A stretch of 63,922 nucleotides of DNA from positions 1 to 63,922 of the forward strand of contig CAADYZ010000011.1 of the NCBI GenBank assembly GCA_900753405.1, given 5' to 3'. Position numbers and translations under genes: made by a program. Below are positions 53,900-62,208 of the stretch, in pieces; the stretch's first letter is position 1; each line of letters begins with the position of its first letter. The notes below the pieces were generated by a model. That model was not told where the DNA came from. It worked only from the letters and a program-made list of their open reading frames with translations, and did not search any database. This DNA comes from Campylobacteraceae bacterium. Its GTDB lineage: Bacteria > Campylobacterota > Campylobacteria > Campylobacterales > Campylobacteraceae.

Positions 53900-53924
53900 T
53901 TTTTTTTTTTTTTTTTGTTACAAT
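53900..53924 (+). promoter_or_regulatory. Promoter with T17 tract before the second autotransporter
   Basis: Seventeen T (53900-53916), GT, then the -10 box TACAAT (53919-53924). Tracts this long are slippage-prone and next to a -10 box would alter promoter strength, as known for poly-T promoters of Helicobacter adhesin genes. Confidence 0.7.
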
Positions 53925-53967
53925 AAGGCAAATGTTTTTTAAACAAATTGTAAAAAAGGAGTTTGGA

Positions 53968-56900
53968 ATGGCTAAACTAAAAGTCAGAAAAAGTGGCGAC
54001 GCACAAGGTTTGCAAAGCAAAGTCAGCTTGACAAAACGCTGCGAAAACGGCTTTGTGTTTAAGGCAAATGTCGCAAAAAGCGCGCTGGGCGAGGCAAAGC
54101 TTGGCGAGCTTGAAAACGGCAGCGTAAGCAGCAAAAACGGCGTGGTGATGAGCCTTGACGGGGCTAGTGCGCTTAATGCAAACGGCAGCGTGAATGCGGC
54201 TAGGTTGGCTAGTGGCAAAAACGCTTTTGGCAAAAACTTGGGCGGCAAAAACGCGTCTTGCAAAAACGGCGTGGCGAGCTCTAACGCTCTAAACGCAAAC
54301 AGCAAGTCAAGCAACGCCGCGCTAAACGCACTAAACGCGGTTCGCAAAAACGCAGGCAAGCTAGCACTCGGCGCACTCTCAGCCGCCGCCGTTTTGCCAA
54401 ACACCGCCAGCGCAGTGAGTTTTAACGAAGCGTTAGACAACATCCACGCAGCAGAAAACTGGAACCCAGCGCCGCCGCTAAATTGCTGGGTGGATAACAG
54501 AAGCAATCCTAAATTCGGCGGTTGCAAAGGCGATAACCCTTGGAGTTACTCAAAAGGCGGCGAAACTACGCAGTCGTATGGTTATGTCACAACCGTTTTA
54601 AACCCAAATGGCACTTTGAGACTTGAAAATGTCAATGTCACAACCAGTCTCAAAGCAAAAGCGACTTACACTGGACGCGGAGGCGTTGCGGCAGACAACG
54701 GCATCATCGGCAGTTTTGGGTCTTATGGCATACCTGGGCTTTATAGTCTTAGTGTCTCTTACGCCACTCCGCTTGAAGGCTCGGGTGTGATTTACAACAT
54801 TGTTTCTTCGCGAAACGAAAGCACTACAACAGATGTTATTACCGGTTTGGGATTTGTCAATAGTGATGGCTACAATCGTCACGGCGGAAGAAGCACAGGC
54901 TGGTTTAAAAACACTTCTAACAACATCTATCTCGTCCAAAACAACAAAGTTGGTGACAGCGTTTGCCGTGTTGGAAGTGACTACTGGTATTACTGCTCTG
55001 GTAAGCCGCTTTTTGTTTCAGCTGCTATCAGCAGCAACAATCTCGCCATTTTTAGAAACTCAGAGTTGTATGGGGATATGAAGCTAGCTTCGGTGGGTAA
55101 TAATAACTTGAAGCTTTACCACGATACAATTGATGGAATTGAGGGGAATTGGACGGTTGATCGCTATACAAAAGGTAGAGAATTTGCGGCAAATCTCTCA
55201 GACAACACAATGGTGTTTGACAACTCAAATGTCGCAAATCCACCAGTGTATGCACACAGCGGCTACTACATAACAAACGCGCATTTAGGTTACCAAACTG
55301 GTGGTTGGCACGAGGATGATAAGGTGAAAATTCCTGCGATTGCTGACCATCTTGACATTAGAAACAACCGACTCGTCATCTCAAATTCGAATTTGTCAGA
55401 TTACCACATCAAAGGGCTTGAAGTCGAGCATTTAAGACTGAACTACTACTCTTCTACTCAGAAGAAAATGGTCATCAATGGCGAAGTTAGTGCGGTGAAT
55501 TCTGCGGTGAAAGACTTAAAAGGCTATGACATAACGCTTGTTGAGAGTTTTTACGGAAGGGTTGAAAACAACACCTTGTTTAACAGCGCTGCCCCGCAGT
55601 TTGAAGAGGGTTTAAAAAACGGGCAGCTGACACAACAAGATTATGACGAATACATAAACTACTTTAATACTCTCGCGTCTGGCAAAATGTTTCACTCGCA
55701 GTTTGACTTTGACATTTCACATAATCTAACTTTGGTCGGCACAAATGTTGAAGACGGAAGCATCATCGGCGGACTTGTTAAGGTGGATGGCATTCAACAA
55801 TGGACTTTGAACCGTAACGGCAGCGAGTATAACATTTACGGCGACACTGACTTGACAAAAGGGCGTTTTAGAAGCAATATTTACATCGGACAAAGTAGCA
55901 AGCCGTTTAAGTCAAAAGTATTTGGTGTTTATGTAAATAACTTTGGAGGTGACAACGGTGTTGCGGTTAGGGCTGATGGAACTGTGATTAGCATCAACAA
56001 TACAAACTTCAAAGAAGGTAACATTGCGGCGGTTTATGCGCGTGATTCGTGGTGGGTAAAGGCTACTAACAACACGGTAAATATCCTCTCTTCGCTAAAC
56101 ACAACAGGGTATATCGCAGCATTTGCAGATAGTGACGACAGAGTTTGGCTTGGTAAAGGCAATTGGAGTCGCGGACGAGAATATGACTACATCACAGGCA
56201 ACCGCTTGCGACTTGAAGCAAAAGATATCATCGCGCGAAATATCTTCAACTTTGAGTATATCGACTTTATTTTACCTACAAACTTAAAAGCGGGCGATAC
56301 GATTTTGAGTTTAAATCCAAGATATGAAGTGACCGACTTAACTAACTCAACCTTTGGTATCAGCGCAGCAGGGGCGATCGCTGCGGTAGAGGCGATGAGC
56401 GAGAGTGAGGCGAAAAACCGCGGACTCATCGCCACTTTGATCCAAACTAGCGGCTACTTAAAACTCAACACAACAGGCACAGGACAAAACATCACCCCTT
56501 ACACAACACGCCTACTAAGCGGCAGCGAGCGTTACAACTACAACATCTTTGCTAACAACAGCGTAAATGGCGGTTATAAACAGCTTTTGGTGAATGTCAC
56601 CAAGTCAGACGCGAGCGTGGTCGAGCCGATTTTGCCACCAGTGACAAACAACACGACAACGAACACAACCGAACCGATCGTCCCGCCAGTTAGCAACAAC
56701 ACAACTACTAACACGACCACACCGACTATCCCAATCACGCCAGACGGCGCGATCCCAGTCGGACCAAGACCAAATTCGGTTACGACAGGAGCGAACAACA
56801 CCTTCGCCGCAGGCTTTGGCAACCTTGTTGTCACAAACGCCAGCAGCAGCGACCTTTACGGCGGGTTTAGCTCAAACGGCGCAGCCTTTGGCAACGCAGT

Positions 56901-58983
56901 TGAAGTCAAAGGAGTTGAGGTAAATGGCAGCGTCACGGGCGGCTTTGGCGGCGGCATCTCAGGGCTTAATAAAGTCTTCATCCACGCTGACTCGACCATC
57001 AACGGCAATGTCACAGGCGCGCACGCCGCACAAGAGGCAAGCCGCAGTGAAGTGAGCGTAACAGGCTCGCTCATTAACGGCGAAGTCATAGGCGCACTCA
57101 GCCAAACCGGCCACGCCACACTTACCAACACGAGCGTCACGGGCAGCCGCGTAAATGGCGGCGTAACAGGCGCAAAAGCCACGCTTGACGCCTCAAACAA
57201 CATTGTCAAAGTCACAAACACGAGCGTCACAGGCACGGTCATCGGCGGCGTTGGGCAAAAGGCGAACTTAAACATCGTCTCAATCACCAACTCAAACATC
57301 TACTCAGCCGCCGCAAGAGGCAACCTCACCGCAAAGCCAGTTTGGGCGGACACAGCAGAGCTTGACCTCTCGGGCGTTGCCGTCATCGGCGGACTTGGCT
57401 CGCAAGAAGCCAAAGCCAACATCGTCAGCGTCATCAACTCAACCATCTACGGCGACATCTGCGCGGGTGCTAGCAAACAAGGTGGGGCGAGTTCGAATAT
57501 GGTTATGTTAAGCGGCTCAAAGGTGGTCGGCAAGTGGGTGAATAACTGCGTGGTGAGCTTTAATGAGAGCCAAGAGCTAGCGGCGAACGAAACGCAGCCA
57601 ACCGCAAACTTGCAAAACTCAAATTTGGTTTTAGCAAATTCGCTAGCCTCTGCACCAAGTCAAACGCTAACTGCTAAAACATTTAACACGATGATCGACA
57701 CTTCAAAACCAAGCCTCATCACAGACGGTGCGGGCTTTGCGAGCAGCACAAACGAGCTAACTTTCATCCTCAAAGAAGGCGCGCAAAACACTCAAAGCGC
57801 ACTTGTTGTTGAAGGCGAGGCGGCGGACTTTTGCGGAAAAGTCGCAAACATCGAGCTTGTTGGCGAGTTTAGCGCGCTGCAAAAAGCGGGTGACGCGCAA
57901 ACTTTCAACCTCGCCTCAAATGTCAAAAACCTAGAAGTGCAAGGGTTAAAACAAACGCTTTCATTTGACAAAAGCGTAGAGGTAGCAGCAAGCCTTAACC
58001 CTTATGGCGCGAACCAAACCGCAAACCAAACGCTTAGTGCAACGGCGAGAGTCACGGCAAATGTCGAGCAAAAGATCCTCCTTCAAGCCTCACTTGCAGG
58101 CGCGGTGGCTGCGCTTAATTCAGACGGCGTGACGCAGCAGGCGTTGCGCGAGGCAAGCGGCGAGGGCGACATCGCCGTTGCGGCACTTGACGCAGGCAAA
58201 TTCGAGCAAGACCAAGCGGGCGTGAAGTCAAAAACCTACGCGTTCTCGGCGGGCTTTGGGCGAAACGCGGAGTCAAGCTTTGCTGGCGCGTTTGTAACAG
58301 GCGGCGGCAGCAGTTACAACACAGCACTTAGCGTTGGCAACTCGGTGATGAATGCAGAGGGCAGCGCAACCTTTATCGCCGCAGGGCTTTTTGGCAAGTT
58401 TGACTTTGGCGCAAACTCAGCGACAATCACCGCAAAAGCAGGCGTGAGCAAAACCAAATTTGACGCATACGCTCAAAGCGGAGTGAGCCTCAAAGATTTC
58501 TCGCTAAACCGCGCGTTTTACGCACTTCAAGCCTCGTTTGAGCGCGTTATAGAGCTTGGCGACTCGCTTAGCCTCTCGCCGTTTGCCGCGTTTAGCTTGG
58601 CGCTCATAGAGAGTAAGAGCGTGGCAATTTCGGGGTTAGATTACGACTTTGAGGCGATCACCTCGGCAAAAGCAAGCATCGGCGCGAGAGTTGAGACGGC
58701 GTTAAAATTAGGCGAAGGCGAGTTAAAAACCAGCCTCACAGCCGCTTACGAAGAAGAGTTTAGCGGCGAAGCAGACGCGATCAACGCCAATTTAGGCAAC
58801 CCATACTCACTCAAAAGCCTCTTTGGCGCGCCAAGCCTAAAAGGCGGCAGCGGCACGCTAAGTTTGAGCGCAGACTACAAGCCAAAAGGCGAGGGCGGCT
58901 TTGTTGTGGGCGTGAAACTTAAAGGCTCAGTCGGTGAAAACAAAGGAGTCGGCGGCTCGCTAAGCGTGGGCTACAAATTCTAA
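53968..58983 (+). CDS. Large autotransporter with long N-terminal extension
   Basis: 1671 residues. ATG 53968 is chosen because AAAAAAGGAG precedes it. A 130-residue Asn/Lys/Ala/Ser-rich N-terminal segment precedes a signal-peptide-like region (hydrophobic core 131-144, likely cut after TASA at 149). The passenger is beta-rich with two Cys pairs in the first 240 residues after the cut. An Asn/Thr/Pro linker lies at about 56614-56780, followed by GNVTGA-type repeats shared with the first autotransporter, and a C-terminal barrel ending VGYKF. The FEYIDFILP segment also matches FEFINFYLP of the first protein. Surface-exposed or released; ligand unknown. Confidence 0.87.
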   Translation: MAKLKVRKSGDAQGLQSKVSLTKRCENGFVFKANVAKSALGEAKLGELENGSVSSKNGVVMSLDGASALNANGSVNAARLASGKNAFGKNLGGKNASCKNGVASSNALNANSKSSNAALNALNAVRKNAGKLALGALSAAAVLPNTASAVSFNEALDNIHAAENWNPAPPLNCWVDNRSNPKFGGCKGDNPWSYSKGGETTQSYGYVTTVLNPNGTLRLENVNVTTSLKAKATYTGRGGVAADNGIIGSFGSYGIPGLYSLSVSYATPLEGSGVIYNIVSSRNESTTTDVITGLGFVNSDGYNRHGGRSTGWFKNTSNNIYLVQNNKVGDSVCRVGSDYWYYCSGKPLFVSAAISSNNLAIFRNSELYGDMKLASVGNNNLKLYHDTIDGIEGNWTVDRYTKGREFAANLSDNTMVFDNSNVANPPVYAHSGYYITNAHLGYQTGGWHEDDKVKIPAIADHLDIRNNRLVISNSNLSDYHIKGLEVEHLRLNYYSSTQKKMVINGEVSAVNSAVKDLKGYDITLVESFYGRVENNTLFNSAAPQFEEGLKNGQLTQQDYDEYINYFNTLASGKMFHSQFDFDISHNLTLVGTNVEDGSIIGGLVKVDGIQQWTLNRNGSEYNIYGDTDLTKGRFRSNIYIGQSSKPFKSKVFGVYVNNFGGDNGVAVRADGTVISINNTNFKEGNIAAVYARDSWWVKATNNTVNILSSLNTTGYIAAFADSDDRVWLGKGNWSRGREYDYITGNRLRLEAKDIIARNIFNFEYIDFILPTNLKAGDTILSLNPRYEVTDLTNSTFGISAAGAIAAVEAMSESEAKNRGLIATLIQTSGYLKLNTTGTGQNITPYTTRLLSGSERYNYNIFANNSVNGGYKQLLVNVTKSDASVVEPILPPVTNNTTTNTTEPIVPPVSNNTTTNTTTPTIPITPDGAIPVGPRPNSVTTGANNTFAAGFGNLVVTNASSSDLYGGFSSNGAAFGNAVEVKGVEVNGSVTGGFGGGISGLNKVFIHADSTINGNVTGAHAAQEASRSEVSVTGSLINGEVIGALSQTGHATLTNTSVTGSRVNGGVTGAKATLDASNNIVKVTNTSVTGTVIGGVGQKANLNIVSITNSNIYSAAARGNLTAKPVWADTAELDLSGVAVIGGLGSQEAKANIVSVINSTIYGDICAGASKQGGASSNMVMLSGSKVVGKWVNNCVVSFNESQELAANETQPTANLQNSNLVLANSLASAPSQTLTAKTFNTMIDTSKPSLITDGAGFASSTNELTFILKEGAQNTQSALVVEGEAADFCGKVANIELVGEFSALQKAGDAQTFNLASNVKNLEVQGLKQTLSFDKSVEVAASLNPYGANQTANQTLSATARVTANVEQKILLQASLAGAVAALNSDGVTQQALREASGEGDIAVAALDAGKFEQDQAGVKSKTYAFSAGFGRNAESSFAGAFVTGGGSSYNTALSVGNSVMNAEGSATFIAAGLFGKFDFGANSATITAKAGVSKTKFDAYAQSGVSLKDFSLNRAFYALQASFERVIELGDSLSLSPFAAFSLALIESKSVAISGLDYDFEAITSAKASIGARVETALKLGEGELKTSLTAAYEEEFSGEADAINANLGNPYSLKSLFGAPSLKGGSGTLSLSADYKPKGEGGFVVGVKLKGSVGENKGVGGSLSVGYKF

Positions 58984-58989
58984 TTTCAA

Positions 58990-59021
58990 GCTGTGAGGGT
59001 TAGTTTTCTAGCCTTCACAGC
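58990..59021 (+). terminator. Terminator after the second autotransporter
   Basis: GCTGTGA...TCACAGC with an inner GGTTAG/CTAGCC stem and a TTTT loop, starting 7 nt after the stop and followed by GAGGTTTTT. Confidence 0.75.
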
Positions 59022-59091
59022 GAGGTTTTTGGCAAAACTAAAAATATTAAAATCAAATTTGGTTTTGACATTTTCGCGGTGTGAAATTTTA

Positions 59092-59470
59092 ACTTTCTAA
59101 CTTTGGATTTAAGCCTAAAATGAGGGTTAAAGTTGTAAAAAAAAATGCTTCACCTACACTTTTGTGCTAGTAAAAGTGCCTAAATTTTCAAAACAACGCT
59201 TTGAAAATTTGCTGCCAAAACTCGTAAAGCCAACGCCTAAAATTGTCAAAATCAAATTCGGTTTTTGCAGTTTTGCTTTTCGGAGATTTAACGATTTTCT
59301 TTTATTTCAAAGGCGGACTTGTGGGGCTTGAATTGCGAAGTCGCTCCTCTTATCCCCCTTTGATCCCCCAATCCCCCGACAACGCTTTCAAGGCTGCGTA
59401 AAAACTATTCGTTTTTACGATTTTTTAAATATTTAGGCGTTTGGTTAAATCAAATTTGGTTTTAACAAAA
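59092..59470. repeat. Composite hairpin element, copy 4
   Basis: It shares its upstream part (GGATTTAAGCCTAAAA) with copy 2, then the CACCTACACTTTTGTG hairpin, the TTTTCAAA hairpin, the G-rich/C-rich block and CGTAAAAAC/GTTTTTACG. It fills the gap between the second autotransporter and sstT. Confidence 0.8.
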
Positions 59471-59590
59471 CAGCAAAATGTTAAAGTCGAATTTGGTTTC
59501 AAAACCACAAATGCCACGCGAGATTTCAAACAAAAACTAAACGGCAGTTAAACATCTGCCATTTTAAGCAAAAATTTCTCACTTTTTACA

Positions 59591-59596
59591 TACAAT
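59591..59596 (+). promoter_or_regulatory. -10 box of sstT
   Basis: TACAAT 32 nt before the ATG, after a T-rich segment. Confidence 0.45.
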
Positions 59597-59628
59597 ACAC
59601 CCATAAATTCAACTTTCAAAGGGCGAAT

Positions 59629-60858
59629 ATGTTAAAAAGTCTTGTAAATGCCTACATCAAAGGCAATTTGGTCTTGCAGATTTTAGTGGGGATCGCACTT
59701 GGCGCACTTCTTGGGTTTTTGGCACACCAAGGCGTGGCGGCGGCGGTTACGGCAGACGAGTTTGCGCAGATTTTTGGCAACCTTTTTGTTGGGGCGTTGA
59801 AAGCGGTTGCGCCGATTTTGGTTTTTGTGCTAGTTTGTGCGTCAATCGCAACCAAAAACTTTGACGGCGGCAAAACGGGGATGAAAAAGGTCGTCACGCT
59901 CTATCTCATCGGCACTTTCGCCGCCTCGCTTTGCGCGGTTGTCGCCTCGTTTCTCTTCCCAACAACGCTTCACCTAGCCGCGACAAATGCCGACCTCGAC
60001 TCGCCACAAAGCATCGCCGTTGTGCTAAAAGGACTGCTTTACAAAATGGTTGATAACCCAGTTGCCGCGCTCACAAACGCCAACTACATCGGCATTCTAG
60101 CGTGGTCGATCGGCTTGGGCGTGGCGCTTCGTTTTTGCGCCGACTCGACAAAGGCGCTACTCTCAGACGCCGCAGCGGCGATCACCAAAATTGTGCAATT
60201 CGTCATCAAACTCGCCCCTTTTGGCATCTTCGGCTTAGTCTCAACAAGTGTCGCACAAACGGGCATCTCAACGCTTTTGGGTTACGCAAAACTGCTCGCG
60301 GTTTTGGTCGGGGTGATGCTTTTTGTCGCGTTTGTGGTAAATGCGCTCATCGTCTTTTTAGTGACAAAGAAAAACCCTTACCCGCTCATTTTCACTTGCA
60401 TCAAAGAGAGCGCGATCACCGCCTTTTTCACTCGCAGCAGCGCGGCGAACATCCCTGTAAATCTCAATCTTTGCAAAAAACTCGGCGTCAGCGAGTCGCT
60501 CTACTCGATCTCAATCCCGCTTGGCGCAACGATCAATATGGCAGGTGCGGCAGTGACGATCGCGGTTTTATCGCTCAGCGCGGTTAATACGCTTGGCATC
60601 GAAGTGACCTTTGGCAGCGCGTTTGTGCTAAGCCTGCTCGCAGCAGTCGGCGCGTGCGGCGCAAGTGGCGTTGCGGGCGGGTCATTGATGTTAATCCCGC
60701 TGGCGTGCGCGCTTTTTGGCATCGGCAATGACACGGCTATGCAAGTTGTCGCAGTCGGCTTCATCATCGGCGTTGTCCAAGACAGCGTTGAGACGGCGCT
60801 TAACAGCTCAACGGATGTGCTTTTTACGGCGATCGCAGACGAGTCAAAGGCTTCTTAA
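59629..60858 (+). CDS. sstT: Sodium/serine-threonine symporter
   Basis: 409 residues of the dicarboxylate/amino acid:cation symporter (DAACS) family. It has multiple helices, a serine-rich hairpin (AFFTRSSAANIPVN) and the substrate-binding PLGATINMAGAAV. Length and motifs fit SstT. It imports serine, a main carbon source of Campylobacter. Confidence 0.9.
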   Translation: MLKSLVNAYIKGNLVLQILVGIALGALLGFLAHQGVAAAVTADEFAQIFGNLFVGALKAVAPILVFVLVCASIATKNFDGGKTGMKKVVTLYLIGTFAASLCAVVASFLFPTTLHLAATNADLDSPQSIAVVLKGLLYKMVDNPVAALTNANYIGILAWSIGLGVALRFCADSTKALLSDAAAAITKIVQFVIKLAPFGIFGLVSTSVAQTGISTLLGYAKLLAVLVGVMLFVAFVVNALIVFLVTKKNPYPLIFTCIKESAITAFFTRSSAANIPVNLNLCKKLGVSESLYSISIPLGATINMAGAAVTIAVLSLSAVNTLGIEVTFGSAFVLSLLAAVGACGASGVAGGSLMLIPLACALFGIGNDTAMQVVAVGFIIGVVQDSVETALNSSTDVLFTAIADESKAS

Positions 60859-61080
60859 CGCGAGGTTGGCGGCGTTTAAATTCGGTTTTTGCGAATTTGC
60901 GGAATTTGTCAAAACCGAATTTGGCGTTTGCCGCAAAAACTCACCAAACTTACAACCTCAAAACGCTTGAACTTCACGCAAAATTTTGCAAATCACACTA
61001 AAACCGCCGCGCAAAACGCTGTAAAATGTCAAAACCGAATTTGAAACAAAAAAGTTGAGAAAAAGAAAGTCAAAAAAAGC

Positions 61081-61155
61081 TGGTGACCCCAACGAGACTC
61101 GAACTCGTGTTACCGCCGTGAAAGGGCGATGTCCTAACCGCTAGACGATGGGGCC
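61081..61155 (-). tRNA. tRNA-Glu (anticodon TTC)
   Basis: The minus strand reads GGCCCCA at the 5' acceptor arm, CCTTTCACGG in the anticodon arm (anticodon TTC), GAGTTCGAGTCTC in the T arm and TGGGGTCACCA at the 3' end. All acceptor pairs form with one G-T. CCA is encoded. Confidence 0.95.
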
Positions 61156-61296
61156 ACGCGTAAAAAAGCGGATTTTACCTTTAAGTTGCTTAAAAACTCT
61201 TTAAAACCGCCGATTTGGCTTGCGTTTTGCCAAATTTCAGTAAAATCAAATTTGATTTTCGTTAAACTCGCCGCCAAATTTAATTAAGGTTAGACA

Positions 61297-62031
61297 ATGC
61301 AGATCAGCAAAAACATCCTCCGCGTAGTCGGTCGCACGCTTGCAAAATACAAAATGTTTAGCGAGGGCGACAAAGTTTTGCTAGGACTTAGCGGCGGCAA
61401 AGACAGCATTTTGCTCGCGCACCTGCTTGCGCATTTTAGCCGCGTCACACCGCAAAAATTCGAATTCAAAGCCGTTACAATCCGCTACGGCGTGGGCGAG
61501 GACTTGGACTTTTTGGGCGAGTATTGCAAAAAAGAGGGGATCGACCACGAGTTTTTAGACACGCAGATTTACGAAATCGGCTTGCAAAAGGTGAGGCAAG
61601 GTTCGGTTTTTTGCTCGTTTTGCTCTCGAATGAGACGCGGACACCTCTACACTTACGCGCAAAACAACGGCTTTAACAAACTCGCCCTCGGACACCACTT
61701 AGACGATGCGGCGGAGAGCTTTTTTATGAATTTTTCTTACAACGGCGCTCTGCGCACGCTTCCGCCAAAATACACCGCAAAAAACGGGCTTGTCGTGCTG
61801 CGACCGATGATCGAGCTAAGAGAGCGGCAGATTCGCGACTGCATCGAGAGAAACGGCGTCAGAGTCGTTGGCTGTGACGAGTGTCCTGCTAAAAAGTTTG
61901 ACAAAACGCCGTTTGCAAGGCAAAACTCAAAAGAGATTTTGCAGGATTTAGAGCGGCAAAACCCGCGACTTTTCATCTCGCTTTTAAGCGCGTTTGAAAA
62001 CATCCACACAGAGTCGTTTTTTAAAGCGTAA
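61297..62031 (+). CDS. TtcA-family tRNA 2-thiolation protein
   Basis: 244 residues with the PP-loop LGLSGGKDS, the Cys pair CSFCSRMRRG and the ALGHHLDDAAESFFMN block typical of TtcA, the iron-sulfur enzyme that thiolates C32 of tRNA. Related TtcA-like proteins have other thiolation targets, so the exact position is left open. Confidence 0.87.
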   Translation: MQISKNILRVVGRTLAKYKMFSEGDKVLLGLSGGKDSILLAHLLAHFSRVTPQKFEFKAVTIRYGVGEDLDFLGEYCKKEGIDHEFLDTQIYEIGLQKVRQGSVFCSFCSRMRRGHLYTYAQNNGFNKLALGHHLDDAAESFFMNFSYNGALRTLPPKYTAKNGLVVLRPMIELRERQIRDCIERNGVRVVGCDECPAKKFDKTPFARQNSKEILQDLERQNPRLFISLLSAFENIHTESFFKA

Positions 62032-62168
62032 CCATTTTTGGTTTTTTTGTAACCATTTTGTAATGTTTAAATTTTTGTCAAAACCGAATTTGAAAGCCCG
62101 CAAACGCCCAAAATTCCACGCTTTGGTAAATTAAATTCGCAAATTTAGTAAATTTTAAGAAAACTTGC

Positions 62169-62174
62169 TACAAT
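62169..62174 (+). promoter_or_regulatory. -10 box of the protease autotransporter
   Basis: TACAAT 34 nt before the ATG at 62209; AAAGGA is the ribosome-binding site. Confidence 0.5.
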
Positions 62175-62208
62175 AAAGCCAAACAAAAACCTAATCAAAG
62201 GATTGACA

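Noticed and set aside
4849..62100. Classical DNA uptake sequence like that of Neisseria
   Set aside because: The outer bases vary while keeping pairing, which is not expected for a fixed uptake word; only the RAATTY core supports uptake, so it stays a hypothesis.
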